A DNA stretch of 64,000 nucleotides from Pezicula radicicola (Eukaryota > Ascomycota > Leotiomycetes > Helotiales > Dermateaceae): assembly GCA_003008705.1 (NCBI GenBank), contig PDUO01000020.1, forward strand, positions 808,817-872,816, written 5' to 3'. Each line of letters opens with the position of its first letter. Position 1 is the stretch's first letter. Made by a program: the position numbers and the translations under genes. Below the pieces are notes generated by a model. That model did no database searches, had not been told where the DNA came from, and worked only from the letters and a program-made list of their open reading frames with translations. Of the stretch, positions 32,681 through 44,655 are shown piece after piece.

Positions 32681-34285
32681 TTAGTCTTCGTCGCTGTCAT
32701 CATCAAAATCCACCATTTCCAACCTGAACTTTTCTGCAGCACTCAACTCTGGCTTCTTCTCGCTTCCACCACCTTCCTCTCCATCACTGTCTTCATCCTC
32801 ACTCTCGATTTTGGCATTTTTCCTCTGCACTAGCTTCCCCCTCCCTGCACTTCTCCTGGCTCTCCCTTCCGTGCCCCATTGCTCGTTGCCCTGTGTGACG
32901 GCTTCCACATCAGCAGCCAACTCCCTCATCTCCTTGATCTCAGCAGCTTTAGCCTCCGAAAACCTCCCCGTCATGCCCACCTCCCGCAACTTCTCCTTTA
33001 GATACCTAATCTTCTTGCCATTGTCATCTCCGAACTGTTTTAGTTCAAATGCCCAAATCTTGTTGATACCACACTTCTTTAATTGGGCCTGTAAAGTCTT
33101 AATTTCAGCTTCTTGGGGGCTGAGATCTTTGGTGGCTTTTGGAGCTGCTTTGGCCTTGGGAGCCTTGGTTTTGCTCGTAGTTGATGTGGATTTCTTCGAG
33201 GCTCGTTTGGGCTTGGGGGTTTCATCAAGAACGATGGACATTTCTGAGTCTGAATCGTCGGCTTTGATTTCCGGCTTCTCGTCTTCATCGTCTTCGGACC
33301 CGGGATCTTCGGTCTTAGCCTTCACCTTACTCTTGATCTTGTCCTCTTCGTCGCTGGACTCCTCTTTCTTGGATTTCACCGGTAGCTTCTTTGTTTCAGG
33401 AGATTCCGTCTTTGCTTTCCGTGATACTGCCGGGCTGACAGACTTCTTAATAGGCTTCTTGGGTTCCTCATCCGAGTCCGATTCAACCTTGGTCTTGGAT
33501 TTCCTTCCGGGAACTTTTTTAACAGCACTTGATTTTGGGGCGATGTCCGAATCCTCCTCAGACTCAACCTTCTGCTTCTTTGACCTTGCCTTTACCGCAG
33601 ACTCCCTCTTAACTTTCGGTTTTGTCTTGACATCGCTGTCCTCATCGCTGTCATCAATTAATTCCTCACTAGGATCCTCCTTCTCCTCTTCGGACTCAGA
33701 CTCGACCTTGGCCTTTGCTTTTGATTTCGATAATCGCTTAGGTGGTGGTTTTTTAGTAACTTCCGTCGGTTTTGGAGCATCGGAATCGCTGAAGGGATCT
33801 GAAAGTTCTTCTTCGTCTGAGGATAATATATCATTTTCTTCATCCGAGGGTGTTTCTTCCTTCTTTTGGCGCTTCTTTGGCTGGGACGCTATTTCTGCAG
33901 ATGCACGCTTTGTACCCTTCTTCGCTGAAGCAGGAGTTGCTTTCTTCGCAGGCGTGGGTTTAGATTTCGCAGGTTCTTTCGGTACTTTCGCTGGTGGTGG
34001 GCTTGGAGCGGGGGAACCTTCTTCGTCCATCAACTTGGTCTGTAGGTAAATGTTAGCAGGTCTCATAACAATTGAAAAGAAGAAACATACTGCTAGGTCC
34101 TGAATCAAGACCTTGGTTTCCTGTTTCCATTCTGGCCCAGCCAGAGTTCCTGGTTCCAAGTCGAGTTCTTCTTCTACCTTGTTCCTGATGAATCGGACTG
34201 TCAAATCCTCGCGCTCTTCACTATTGAAAACATTATGTACTGTTTCGGTGATGGCCTTTGTCACGGCCTTCTTTGAGGGAGCCAT
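32681..34285 (-). CDS. Highly charged nuclear protein with N-terminal DEK_C-like domain
   Basis: Two exons on the minus strand, 34285-34091 and 34039-32681, give 517 aa. The 51 nt intron (gtatgt..ctacag, with GCTAAC branch site) is a multiple of three without a stop, so retained transcripts would carry 17 more residues. Residues 1-65 (VHNVFNSEEREDLTVRFIRN, then VEEELDLEPGTL) look like a DEK C-terminal/HIRIP3-type helical domain. The middle is hundreds of residues of alternating Lys/Arg and Ser/Asp/Glu blocks with many CK2-like sites. A conserved C-terminal module follows (EIKTLQAQLKKCGINKIWAF, then LKEKLREVGMTGRFSEAKAA). The protein ends in an acidic tail (MVDFDDDSDED). This layout suggests a chromatin or histone-chaperone type protein, but no partner can be read from sequence. 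Family name uncertain. Confidence 0.8.
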   Translation of the reverse strand: MAPSKKAVTKAITETVHNVFNSEEREDLTVRFIRNKVEEELDLEPGTLAGPEWKQETKVLIQDLAVCFFFSIVMRPANIYLQTKLMDEEGSPAPSPPPAKVPKEPAKSKPTPAKKATPASAKKGTKRASAEIASQPKKRQKKEETPSDEENDILSSDEEELSDPFSDSDAPKPTEVTKKPPPKRLSKSKAKAKVESESEEEKEDPSEELIDDSDEDSDVKTKPKVKRESAVKARSKKQKVESEEDSDIAPKSSAVKKVPGRKSKTKVESDSDEEPKKPIKKSVSPAVSRKAKTESPETKKLPVKSKKEESSDEEDKIKSKVKAKTEDPGSEDDEDEKPEIKADDSDSEMSIVLDETPKPKRASKKSTSTTSKTKAPKAKAAPKATKDLSPQEAEIKTLQAQLKKCGINKIWAFELKQFGDDNGKKIRYLKEKLREVGMTGRFSEAKAAEIKEMRELAADVEAVTQGNEQWGTEGRARRSAGRGKLVQRKNAKIESEDEDSDGEEGGGSEKKPELSAAEKFRLEMVDFDDDSDED

Positions 34286-35626
34286 TGTCTACAGATTTTC
34301 AGGGCGCAATTGGGGAGTTGGGGGAAGAATGTGGAACAGAAGCTTGTTGTCGCAAAGGCAAGGCTGAGGTTCGCGTCGCGTGTGGAAAGAAGCCTTTTGG
34401 GCGCGTAGGATGTTCAATGCGGCAACACAACCTTCTCAATCTTCCTCTCAACATCACCATTCTCTTTTAACCATCATTTCACATTCCAAAGGATCTCAAG
34501 AAAATGCGGCAAACTCTTGAACTTCCAGAGGCCGGATTTTGAGATTTAGCATGAGAAACCAAGACCACAATTTGTAATAGCTATGTGTTACCAATATGTA
34601 TAGTCATTTAGATCCAAGTCACCGGAAAGATTCTCAATATAAGGTGTTTAGGAAACCATATTTCGTGGATGTCGTTTGACTCAAAACACTTCGGAACCAA
34701 ACACCTGCAGCTGAGAGAAAGTCTTACCGCAATGTTCACAGTGGTATGAATTAATCATTGCACCACTTCGCTTTGTCCCGAAGGACAGGTGTGGAATTCA
34801 TTATTTAACTATATACACACCCCTTGGACTCTGGCCGTAGAACTTTCACTAGAGAGATCATGAAACTACTAAGTGTAGTTTTTGGATCTTGTTATTCACT
34901 ATGGCAAGATAAGGAAGACACTCTCCGCTAGAAGTAAGTGATGCCTACTAGCGGAACTTACTACTGAGAGAACTTGCAGCGGTAGGATTCAACAATTTTG
35001 CCAGACCAGCAAACATCAAAAGTGCGACAAGGAATATGGAGACATTTAAAGCTTCTGGTGGGCAATTTATGAATTGTTAGAATGCTTCATATCAAAGGAA
35101 GAAATGGCTTTGGATATTCCTATACAGGACTCCAGGGATCCAGGAAAGTCCAATACATAAGTAAAGTCATGCTGATGTTCGAGGGTCGCCGGATCAGTTA
35201 GCTACTGAACCTATAAGCAAGAAAAAGACCGCAGGAGAGGAGTTGTTGCCATGAAGTGGGTTTCTGATCGTACTCTAGAGATGTGGTTGCAGAGTAGCCC
35301 AAAGTTGAGCCAAGTGCTCTAAGAGCAAAGCAGTCTCTCGCACACCCCCCAACTCCAAGAAGCCCTACCTTGTTTCCCCATTTCTGCTTCGGCGCTCTGC
35401 AAATCTGCAAATCTGAAAAGCAGCAGTATGGAGCCTTACATGAAACTATAACAGGTTCCTATACGCTCCTCCGTTGTTTAGGTCTGCTCGATATAAATAA
35501 ATAAAACAAACTCGGCTTTTCTGCCTTGCTATCCAAGCAAGGTATTCACCACTTTTCCTACCTTAGGTATCTAACTCCTTTATCGAATCCAATAGCCAAT
35601 CCCACTTCAACAAACCAATTAAACAT
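34286..35626. other. Intergenic region
   Basis: No gene-like frame. It holds the promoter of the charged nuclear protein; otherwise nothing recognised. Confidence 0.5.
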
Positions 35627-35723
35627 GGAGAATTGGAGCAGTGGTAGCTCGTTCCCTCCGCACCGCAAAGTTAATGTGGATGCTATATTGGAGAGGTCTT
35701 GGGTTCGAATCTCAAATTCTTCA
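35627..35723 (+). tRNA. Candidate intron-containing tRNA or tRNA-like locus
   Basis: The ends pair as a full 7-bp acceptor (GGAGAAT with ATTCTTC, one G-T), followed by discriminator A. A 4-bp D stem (GAGC/GCTC, loop AGTGGTA) and a 5-bp T stem (TTGGG/CTCAA, loop TTCGAAT) are complete. The A box TGGAGCAGTGG and a near-perfect B box GGTTCGAATCT are present. A T-rich terminator with a T7 run starts at about 35732. Between the D and T arms are about 48 bases. An anticodon stem TTCCC/GGAGA with one mismatch can be drawn, with about 26 bases of possible intron after position 37. Under that fold the anticodon would be CGC with C at position 33, which is unusual, so identity is left open and a pseudogene is possible. 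Confidence 0.5.
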
Positions 35724-37579
35724 GCGATTTTCTATTTATTTTTTTCCGTCTTTTTTTACGTGCTATCTTGAGTCTATTTATTCAACTTAAGTACGCAGCA
35801 TTCAACTCAATAATAACTTTTTAGCTCCACAAAATTCAATGTATGCTACTAGGATTACTACGACAATTGCCAAATAGCAATCACATAATACACTTCAATC
35901 TACTGCCAACCTATTTATCAACTAGACTGTTGAACTTGTCCCTGGCCCGCTTATGCTTCACTTTCGCTTTCAAACCGAGCATTGACTACACAAGTTTTAA
36001 ATAGGGTAAAGAGTAAGGAGTTTTAGCTTCGTAAATTTTATTGTAAATGGTGATCTCGTCGATAATTCTACAGCATACTTTTAAAGCAAGGAGGACAATA
36101 CATGTAATAAGTTAAGAGCAATGCAGGACACCTAAAATAGTTCTACATGACATACGAAAATAGTGATATCAAACCCGAAGAAGTGAGCTCGCTAAAGAAC
36201 TTCTGTATTAAGGGCAAACAAGATCATCATAATATGTTAAGAGGTTAATAAACTGTATTTAAAGAGTTCCATAGTTTATATTGCCATTCCGTAACCTAAT
36301 TACCGCAGCGCGTCGGCCTTCAACAAGATAAGATTGAGTTTGCTATAATAAGGTTGAATGACAGTTCGGGGAGAGATAGAGTTTGAGACAGCAAGTAAGG
36401 TTTATCAAATAGACATGCCTTTTGGTTATCGCTAGGACCAAGTAGGTGGGCCTTTTTTTTAAAAAAAAAAAGTACAGCTACATAGTTAGGATAAGACAAG
36501 GTCCAATTTCCTGACTTTAAGTACGGACCTATCATTTAAGGTCTTTACCAAGTAGTTATCATTAGAGACTCGACCGGGCTAGGGAAGACATAAGAGATGC
36601 TTGTGAGATACTTTGTTGCCATTCCATTATTAAAGCAAACCCATTACCCTCTATTTTCCTTATTATCTTGTTCACCTAACTCCTCTCATACTTTTTAGGC
36701 ATCTACTATACATAAGTTCAAGTTCCAATAAAGACTCACTGACAACGACTACCTCTGTTGACAACACCAACTAATATCGTCGCCTTTAACACAAAGAATG
36801 AAAATTGTTGTTCATGTTCTACTTACATAATCAAAAAACACAAGTCTCTAGATCCAACCCGCTAAGGTTATTGTAGACAGACGCAAGACTAGCATCATCT
36901 TTCTCACGTGGCTTTGTCTATGCTTTAGGAGGGTACTAAGTCATTAATGCCGTATTGTCCATTCCTTGGACTAGTGACGGGGAAAGACCTGGCTGGTATT
37001 ATAGGAAAAGGACTCTTGGGAATGCTAAAAGGCATCTTCAATTTCGAGGCAGCAGCAGTACAGTAACAATTTGGCGCCAGGCAGGGATAACTCTGGATTT
37101 CTCAGTGACTTCTTTCAAGCAAGCGCCGGCAACGGCTGTTGTAAAAGGTTAAAGGACAATGGTATTGCCACTTTCTGTAAATATATCATCTACAGAGAAT
37201 CTACTTTTCTTCCTCTTTTCCCCATGTCTCCAATCTCTCTCCCTCTAACCATCCTCCACTCATAACATAAAAAGGGTTGGGGTCATAAAAACCCAAGGGC
37301 TATAAAACATAAAACGGAACAAAAGAAAGAAGTCGCTGCAAGATGCAGTGGAAACCAGATCATCGATCCAGAAATCCGAAAACATAAAAAACAAAAGATC
37401 ATGAAAACATGGCGGCATAAAAATGCGGTCTTCCTGAACCCAAATCCAAACTCTCAGATCCGTGCTATGGCGTGCTTCACCAAGCTCGGAATTTGTCAAA
37501 TCCAAAAGTCTTCTCCTCCAAACCAAAAACAACAAAGAAGAATGAAGCGAGCACTACACCCAAACTCTATACGAGTCGT
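35724..37579. other. AT-rich intergenic region
   Basis: No gene-like frame. A T8-A11 homopolymer junction lies at 36453-36471. The rest is AT-rich with no repeat or element that I can define. Confidence 0.5.
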
Positions 37580-37972
37580 TTACGAGCGTACACCACCATC
37601 CCACTGAATCTCCCTTACAGAGACGCGGGATAACCTCCTATCAGCCTTGCTTTTATCCTCCTTTCCCTTCCTCCAATCCATGGCACCCTTTGCCATCGTG
37701 CTCAACCGCCTGCTCATCTTCTCCTCTTTGGTCGCTTGCTGCTGTCCTGCAGTACTTGCAGCAGAGAGAGAACTGTCGTTACTGTCTGAGGAGGTATTGG
37801 AGCCACCTGTCACCTGTGCCCTGTAGGTTGATTTTGGGGAGTATATGTATTCGCCGTCGACGTATTGGGCTTCTGAGACGAAAGTGCTACGGCGGTTACG
37901 GCGGCGTGTGTATCTCTGCTCGAGGCGGAAGAGCTCGAGCTTGGAGTGTATGAGGTCGATGAGAGAAGGCAT
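37580..37972 (-). CDS. Small basic hypothetical protein
   Basis: An intronless 130 aa frame from the ATG at 37972 (MPSLIDLIHSKLELFRLEQR); the seven codons before it start only at TTG. The protein is very basic: YTRRRNRRSTFVSEAQYVDG opens a Ser-rich central region. A Lys/Arg-rich helix (MSRRLSTMAKGAMDWRKGKE) follows, then a short end, VREIQWDGGVRS. The leucine-heptad N-terminus could form a short amphipathic helix. No signal peptide, membrane segment or known domain is visible. The form resembles small conserved filamentous-ascomycete proteins of unknown function, which is inference only. Composition and a clean ATG support coding potential. Confidence 0.65.
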   Translation of the reverse strand: MPSLIDLIHSKLELFRLEQRYTRRRNRRSTFVSEAQYVDGEYIYSPKSTYRAQVTGGSNTSSDSNDSSLSAASTAGQQQATKEEKMSRRLSTMAKGAMDWRKGKEDKSKADRRLSRVSVREIQWDGGVRS

Positions 37973-39541
37973 TTTTGCGCTTGTATAATGCAAGAGAGTG
38001 GGGGTTGGTGTTGGAGTTTAGGGAGTTGCGTGATTGCGCTGGCGATGGACGATCTGAGGGGCTGGTGAGAGGTAACTGAGGGTAGTTTTTGGGAGTAAAG
38101 GGCGATGAGAAGCGCGTGGATAATGATATATTTTGTCGTGATATGAAGATCAGAGTTTTGTCAAGGAATCAATCCTTTAACCGAGTTGTCGTATGCTGTT
38201 GTCGTAGGCCTTTACGAAAGAGCGTGTTTGGTTTGGTACGAAGTTCCAGATCTCGTACGGTGCTGAGGTAGTTGCTCAATGCTCTCTTTCTTCTGTGCGT
38301 CCCGTCGTCAATTGTGAGAGTCCTTTTCTGTTTGGGTATGGATAGGTATTATTTCAGTCACTTCCAAAAGATAAAGGATAAAGATGCTGGAGGAGTAGAA
38401 AAAAGGTTGTTTCAGAAGAGTTCAAGCGATAAGCAACGACTCGAGGCTTTGCTCTCCACTGCTCTCGTCGGGGGTTCCCCTTCTCTTCTCCTGCTGCTTT
38501 CCTGCCCTCTCCTTCTGTCGCCTGCCCCATAATATTTGCCTTTTAGCCTTTGTGAGCCCCGTTGTTACAGGGACCTGTCATGGCTAAACAGTAGCAAACG
38601 CCCGCGACATCTGCAGTCCCGAGCACGTTGATACAGGGATGTAGGTCCACTGTAGTCCACTGTACGCCGCCTCTAACTGGTCCTGGCCGTAAGGTCCGCG
38701 ATAACTGAGATGAGGTAGTATAACGTGCATTAGGCCTAGCTAGCTAAGGGGCTAAATCAGGTGTTCTGGTGGTACCTTCGTACATACAGGTGGGGCTTAC
38801 ACGCTGGGGATGTGGTATCTCCAAGTGGCTACAAGTGGCTTCGCTTTGACCTTCTAGATGTTTTCTAGCCTTCTAGACTCGGCTCATAATCACATTATGA
38901 GTGCTTTAGAAGAAACAGACCTCTGGAATGCGCGTCCAAGTACTTCACTTTGGAAGGTGGGAGAGCCTTGGAAACAAAGACAATGGCAGAGATGTGTCAA
39001 TTGTTTCAATTGTTTCCATTGTCTCCATTGTCTGTCTCTCTCTGCATTGAGACCGTTGTGGCGCAGGTCAAGTGCGTATGTACGTGCTTGCGATGAAAAA
39101 AAACCCCGAGTCTGCACTCAAACTTGTGGAAATTGTGGTTCAAGTTCCATCTCTCAGTTTCCGCAATGGATAACGACCTCTCTTAGTTTCTGTCAATGTT
39201 CCATGAGCACTTCAGCTTTGCAATATTTGTAAGTGAGCAAGAACTGCGACTGGGTTTCCCCACCTCCACCCTGCGCGGCGCCTTCGTCATATGACAGAAC
39301 AAAACGGTTGTTGCATGACTCTGAAGCTATCCACGAGTTGCAGATGTCCATCAGTAATGCGCATTGCGCCAACTCACACTTCTCTTGGTCGCCATTTGAA
39401 CAAAGCCCAAAAATCATCCGGTCTGATCTTCTGAAGATCCGGAACAGGATGAATGCTTGTTCAGTTGAAGGTTGAAATGTTACAAATTCCATCCCTGCGC
39501 CAAGTATTATTTAACGATCCAATGGCAACTAAATGTATCTT
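37973..39541. other. Intergenic region
   Basis: No convincing gene. The longest plus-strand frames (near 38272 and 38858) are Ser/Cys/Trp-rich and look non-coding. A short TTGTTTCAATTGTTTCCATTG imperfect repeat lies near 39000. Confidence 0.45.
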
Positions 39542-41745
39542 CTACGATCGCGGTCGATCTCCTACTGCTTCTTCGAGGTCAACGTTCACCTCACGCTCTG
39601 CTCCTTCGTCATCGAAAAGAGTCTCTTGAGCTGCAACGATTTAGCAATGATTCCAGTGATAGAAGAGTTCTAGAAGGATGGCTTACCACTCCAAAGCTCG
39701 GAATAGACGCCACCGGTATCAATCAACTCTCTATGAGTACCATCCTCCGCCACACGTCCTTCCTTCAGCACGATAATTTTGTCACTATCATAAATCGTTC
39801 TTAGACGATGTGCAACAAAGACACTTGTCCGCGCCTTCTCTTTCAGAATACCGTTAATGTTCTGCATTAGTGCTTGTTCTGTATGCGTATCCAAGGCGGA
39901 TGTGGCCTCATCAAAAAACAATAGTGGTGGATCTTTCAATATGAGTCTTGAGACTGCCAATCGTTGTTTCTCACCACCCGAGATCATCATGCCTCTTTCT
40001 CCGACCATAGTGTTGTAGCCCTCCGGTAGCAGGGTGATGATGTCGTGGATCTGTGCTCTTTGTGCCGCTGCCAACACTCGCTCCTTAGAAGCACTCATAT
40101 CACCGTATTGAATATTGTGCTGGATGGAGTCGTTGAAGAGTGGTGTATCCTGAGGCACTACACCGATTGCCTTCCGGAGAGACTCTAAACTGACTTGTCG
40201 AATATCCTGGTCATCGATAAGGATTCGTCCTTCCTGCACATCGTAGAATCGGAAGAGGAGTCTCAGTATTGTTGATTTGCCGCAGCCGCTCGGTCCCACA
40301 ATGGCAATCTTCTTCCCAGCTGGAATAGTTAAGCTGAGGTTTTTCAGAATCGGTCGATCTGGGTGATATCCGAAAGTCACATTCTCAAATGTGATCTCGC
40401 CTCCTTTAGTGAGTTGTAAGGGCTTGGCATTTGCTGGCTCCTTGATGGCAACGTTGACTTTTTGGAGGTTGAATAGAGTCTCCATGTCAAGTAAAGATTG
40501 CCGGAGCTCTCGGTAAACAGAGCCCAAGAAATTCAGAGGCACAGAAAGTTGAAAGACAAGTTGGTTAACCATAACCAGATCTCCAACAGTCAATGCCCCT
40601 GTGGCAACACCATCTGCGGCGAGATACATCATCGCAGTTAAAGCGCTTGAGAAAATGAGGTTCTGCCCTGTATTTAGAAATGCTAGCGAAGTAGCAACTT
40701 TGATGGAAGACTGCTCATATGCTTTCAGAGCTTGATCGTAACGGCCAACTTCATATTTCTCATTGTTGAAATACTTCACTGCCTCATAGTTAATTAAGGA
40801 GTCGACGGCAACCGTCGAACCCTTGTTGTCTGCAGCGTTTGCCTGTCTTCGGAATTTGGTCCTCCAAGCTGTTGTCCAGATGGTGAATGCTGTATAGCCA
40901 ACCATTGTCAAAGCTGTGATCGCTGCGAACTTGACTCCGTACTGATAAGTTAAAATTCCACAGACCATTGAGATTTCCAATGCTGTAGGCAAGATGTGAA
41001 ATACCATAGATGTCAAAAGGAAACTGATGCCTTTGGTACCACGGTCAATCGCTCTTGTAAGGCCGCCTGTTTGCTTCGTAAGATGGAAGTTGAGATCCAG
41101 TCGTAACAGATGATCGAAGACATTACAAGCTACTCTTCGAATGGCCTTCTGAGCAACACTTGCAAATACCGCATTCCGTACCTCTTGAAAGACCGTAGCG
41201 CCTATTCTAGTCAAACCGTATGCGAGGATCATTGATCCTGCAACCGTAGTAGCTGTGCCCCCAACGGCAACGAAATCAATATTCATGGAATCGACGATGC
41301 TCTTGAAGTAGAACGGCACCTGGACATTCAACACCTTGGCTCCAATCAGTAGGGCCACGGCCACTCCAACTCTCAGTTTTGTCCCTAAGTTATCTTTTGG
41401 CCATAAGTATTGTGCCATCTCCTTCATGATAGCCCAATCAGCCTTGCGCTGCTCCTTATTCGTTTTGTCTGCCAGAGCCAACGGGTCCTTCCGTGTGGTC
41501 GCTAGGACAGCTAGGGGAGATTTCTGAGCAGTCTCTAGTTTTGTGCCTGGTGTATCGTCTGCGACCCTGGGTTGCCTCTGAGCCTGAAGCTCGGCAGGAC
41601 TCTCCTTCTTTGCAACATCTCGACGAAAGTGTGTAGTATTTGTGAAAACCCTAAGGCCGATTCCTGGTTGTGTGCATCGCGGGACCTCTCTGGACAGAGC
41701 TCTTGCACTTAAGCAAGAAGCCCTGTGCAAGGTCCGTACTATCAT
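39542..41745 (-). CDS. ATM1: Mitochondrial ABC half-transporter Atm1 (iron-sulfur/glutathione export)
   Basis: Two exons on the minus strand, 41745-39687 and 39630-39542, with a 56 nt intron, give 715 aa (yeast Atm1 has 690). The last exon adds 29 residues ([20 protein letters not shown] onward) that a single-frame reading would miss. A mitochondrial presequence rich in Arg and Ser precedes six transmembrane helices at about residues 120-400. In the nucleotide-binding domain, Walker [10 protein letters not shown] is at 484-492, signature ISGGEKQR at 588-595 and Walker [13 protein letters not shown] at 608-619. It works as a homodimer in the inner membrane, exporting a sulfur or glutathione-linked compound needed for cytosolic Fe-S assembly and iron sensing. 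The divergent AIM24 gene shares its 435 bp upstream region. Confidence 0.96.
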
Positions 41746-42180
41746 TTCCGAGCTCCCTGAGTAGTCGTGTTTCTAGGATTATTGACGTTGCGCCTGCTCA
41801 CATCGCCCTAAACACACAAAAATTTGACTGAGAGGGAGCTCCTAAGACCCCGCGAAATGCGGGATAGAGCTACTTACAGTATCGATCTGCAGTTCAGCAA
41901 CCTTGCTAAAGACAACAATTCCAGTTGAAAGTAGATAAAAACGCCTGGCTCGAATGAATAAAAGAGGCAAAGAATATAGATAAGAAGGACGAAAGAGACG
42001 AGAAACAAAAGAAGGTGAGACTGGTTGCTTCTGCATGGGGATAAGAAAAGTACGCGATTTCGACTGCAAATGCCGACTGAGCGAGCTCGTCATCAACGCC
42101 TCAGGCTACACGAGATTTTGACGACAACCTTTAGCTCCGTTGCAGCCAATTTACAGCCCAACGCGCCGACCGACTCAATT
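41746..42180. promoter_or_regulatory. Divergent promoter, ATM1 / AIM24
   Basis: 435 bp between two divergent start codons of mitochondrial proteins. No specific motif recognised. An in-frame ATG at 42070 would extend AIM24 by 37 residues if used. Confidence 0.45.
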
Positions 42181-43447
42181 ATGCGCGGTCGAATAGGGCC
42201 GGGGAGTGCTGCTCGAAGCTTGAGACAGCTTCAGCGACCGCGTACTGCCCTCCTAGGTTTTCAGGGCCGCCGGGCAATTCAAATCAGCGCGACTCCAACT
42301 ACGGAGTCTCCATTGCTCACTAGCGATGTTCTCAGTAACTCAATTGATGCCTCTACAGACTCTGCAGGTAGGAGATGTACTCTAAGTTTATAGCAGCGGT
42401 TGGCTAAGACGATGTTGTCCCACAGATGCAAGATTCGAGGTTCTAGGCGCACCATATTCTCTTTTGTCAGTTTCATTATCTGCTTCTCAGAAGCTGTACA
42501 CTAGGAGAGGGACTCTGGTAGGAGTTAGTGGTAAGGCGGAAAATGTTAGTATGGGCATCATCGTGGTAGAATGGCTACTAATATTTTGTTAGGCACAATC
42601 CACGTTGTCTATACTAGAACCCTTCCGAAGAGCTGCCCTTGGTATACCTTTCTTGTATCAACGAATTTCTTCCACAAGCCCTTTGACGGCATTGATATCC
42701 ACTAAATCCCCGCTCACTACTTTCACTGTACTCCATTTAAATGGCACGGTCGACTGGATGGTAGCTCAGCGGAAAGCTCTTGCAGCTTGGACGGGCCATA
42801 CATTATCAGTATCTCCAACGATTAATCGAGGAATGAGCCTTGCTCACTGGGGTAACTCGCATGTCACAGGACGCGGCTTGGTTGCATTAGCTGGACCAGG
42901 CCAAGTTTATCAAATTTCATTGAAGGCAGGAGAGGAGTACGTCGCGCACCCTGGCAACGTCGTTGCATACACGATCACACAACACCCGCCATTGGCATAT
43001 CGGCTCAAGTCATCAAGTCTGAGGTTCCAGACACCAAATCTTGGACTTAGCTACTTAATCCCTGATACGAAGTTCTTCAGAGTGATGAAGACGACAGCAA
43101 CATGGAAAGCTGTTACAAATGGGTTGTTTAACCTGAGGACTGCCGCACGGAGGACGATATGGGGAGATTCTCTATTCCTAAAGTTTCACGGCCCGACCAC
43201 TATCCTTCTATCTTCGCGAGCGTCACGCATAAGTGATGTCCTGACATCAAGGGATGTGAACGAGATTGCCGATGCACCTGCTGGAGCAGTGCAAGAAGCT
43301 GTGACATTGAGTACAAAGCCCAAGGATGAGTCAATGGACTTGAAGAAGCAGTACTCAGACGTCCCCACTGGCTTCCATGTGGCTGAAGTTTCAAAGGGAG
43401 AGGTGAAATTTGGCGACGCTCAAGATATCAAGCCATTTGTGCGGTAA
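42181..43447 (+). CDS. AIM24: Altered inheritance of mitochondria protein 24
   Basis: Three exons, 42181-42367, 42426-42544 and 42593-43447, with introns of 58 and 48 nt, give 386 aa. The yeast protein has 394. The first residues ([20 protein letters not shown]) form a good mitochondrial presequence. The AIM24 domain follows: [18 protein letters not shown] (across intron 1), [58 protein letters not shown] and [19 protein letters not shown]. In yeast Aim24 stabilises the MICOS complex and inner-membrane structure. The second intron uses donor gttagt, less usual but required to keep the frame. A start at 42070 in the same frame is possible; 42181 was preferred because the presequence begins there. 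Confidence 0.92.
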
Positions 43448-44655
43448 AACTTGGCCGTTTGTATGATAAGAAACATGAAAAGTGTACTATGACATGAAAA
43501 CATCAGGCAGCAAGCGATGCAAGCTTGCATGTGAGTGACTGATGACATTATTACTAAACGAAACTTCTGGATCATCACAACCCAGCTGGCAGACTAACAC
43601 TAGTAGTAGGAGAATAGCAAGCATATCCCCGTGCCCATATTCTCGGTGTTGCTAACTCCACGGCCGAGAAGCTCTGTTGACTTCAGCCAGTTCTTCTCAT
43701 TACGAAGCAGTCCTAAGGTAGAGTAGGAATTTAGCAACCGGCCGAGGGCAATGCTTAAAGAGCTACAACTGTTAAACGGCAAATGAAAGCATATGTCCGT
43801 CAATATACCTATTCGGACATTAAGGCGGCCTTACGAGCTACCCATTGCAAGAATGTGCAAGGCTTAATTCTGATGATGCATGTGAGCCTTCTGATGGTTG
43901 CAGAAGGACTAAATATTTGGTAAATGATACAGTAGCTTAGAGCCTAATAAGACTGAGCCTGATCTACAATTCTTGAATCCGAGCACCTCGTCCGAGAATC
44001 ATTGTATTCCGCATGTACGGAGTTTACTGTAGGTAACTAACTTTCTTCGCTAAGCTTTATCTTTCGCTTCCCAAGCTTGTCATGTACTATAAGATCTTAC
44101 CTGGCCCCTGTCAAACTAAGAGTCAAAACGCAGGATTTTAATTGGATGTAGATCTCTTTTCGTTGGAACTAAAGTAGCCACCTACGAACACCATTTTAGA
44201 ACCTCCACACCTCGGCCTTCGGGCTCAGATTTTTTGACCGCGCGACAACCTCTCTCAGAGTTGAAGAGCGAGATTCTTGAACCAGGGTAGGTAAGGACGA
44301 AAAGTACCCAATGAGTGAGTGAGTGTCCACTTTCTCTGTTATAAGGTACGTTGTACCAAATCTTCTCCTTTCTGCATTCCCTTGCTGCCCTTTCCTTCTT
44401 GCATACAGCAGTTTCTATGTACTTTCTCTCTACGTGACGCGCAACTACTCCCCCACGCCCTCGCCTACACCGACCTGGTACATATCCCCTGCCTGATCAG
44501 CAAACAAAACAAACAGCTGTGGAGGCTGCTTGTGCGCGCTGCGTTCTCGCTGTCCTCGCCCCATCGCAGAGTGCCTAGGAATTGCTCAATCCAGTTGAGT
44601 CCAATTCTCTTTCATCAGAAGGCCTCGTTGGGATATTCAAGAGCGCAGCGCGATC
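43448..44655. other. Intergenic region upstream of MFS transporter
   Basis: No gene-like frame. A TACGGAGT word occurs near 44016; it recurs elsewhere in the window. Confidence 0.45.

Noticed and set aside
32811..34049. 412-codon plus-strand frame opposite the charged nuclear protein
   Set aside because: It is the antisense of a Lys/Ser/Glu-rich gene. Its Ser/Phe-rich composition is an artefact, and the minus-strand gene has conserved ends and a good intron.
36453..36471. T8-A11 homopolymer junction as a terminator or replication element
   Set aside because: Homopolymer junctions are common in AT-rich fungal DNA and no gene or element boundary lies here.
42750..42800. tRNA A-box-like GGTAGCTCAGCGG
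   Set aside because: It lies inside an AIM24 exon in frame, and no B box or tRNA fold follows.
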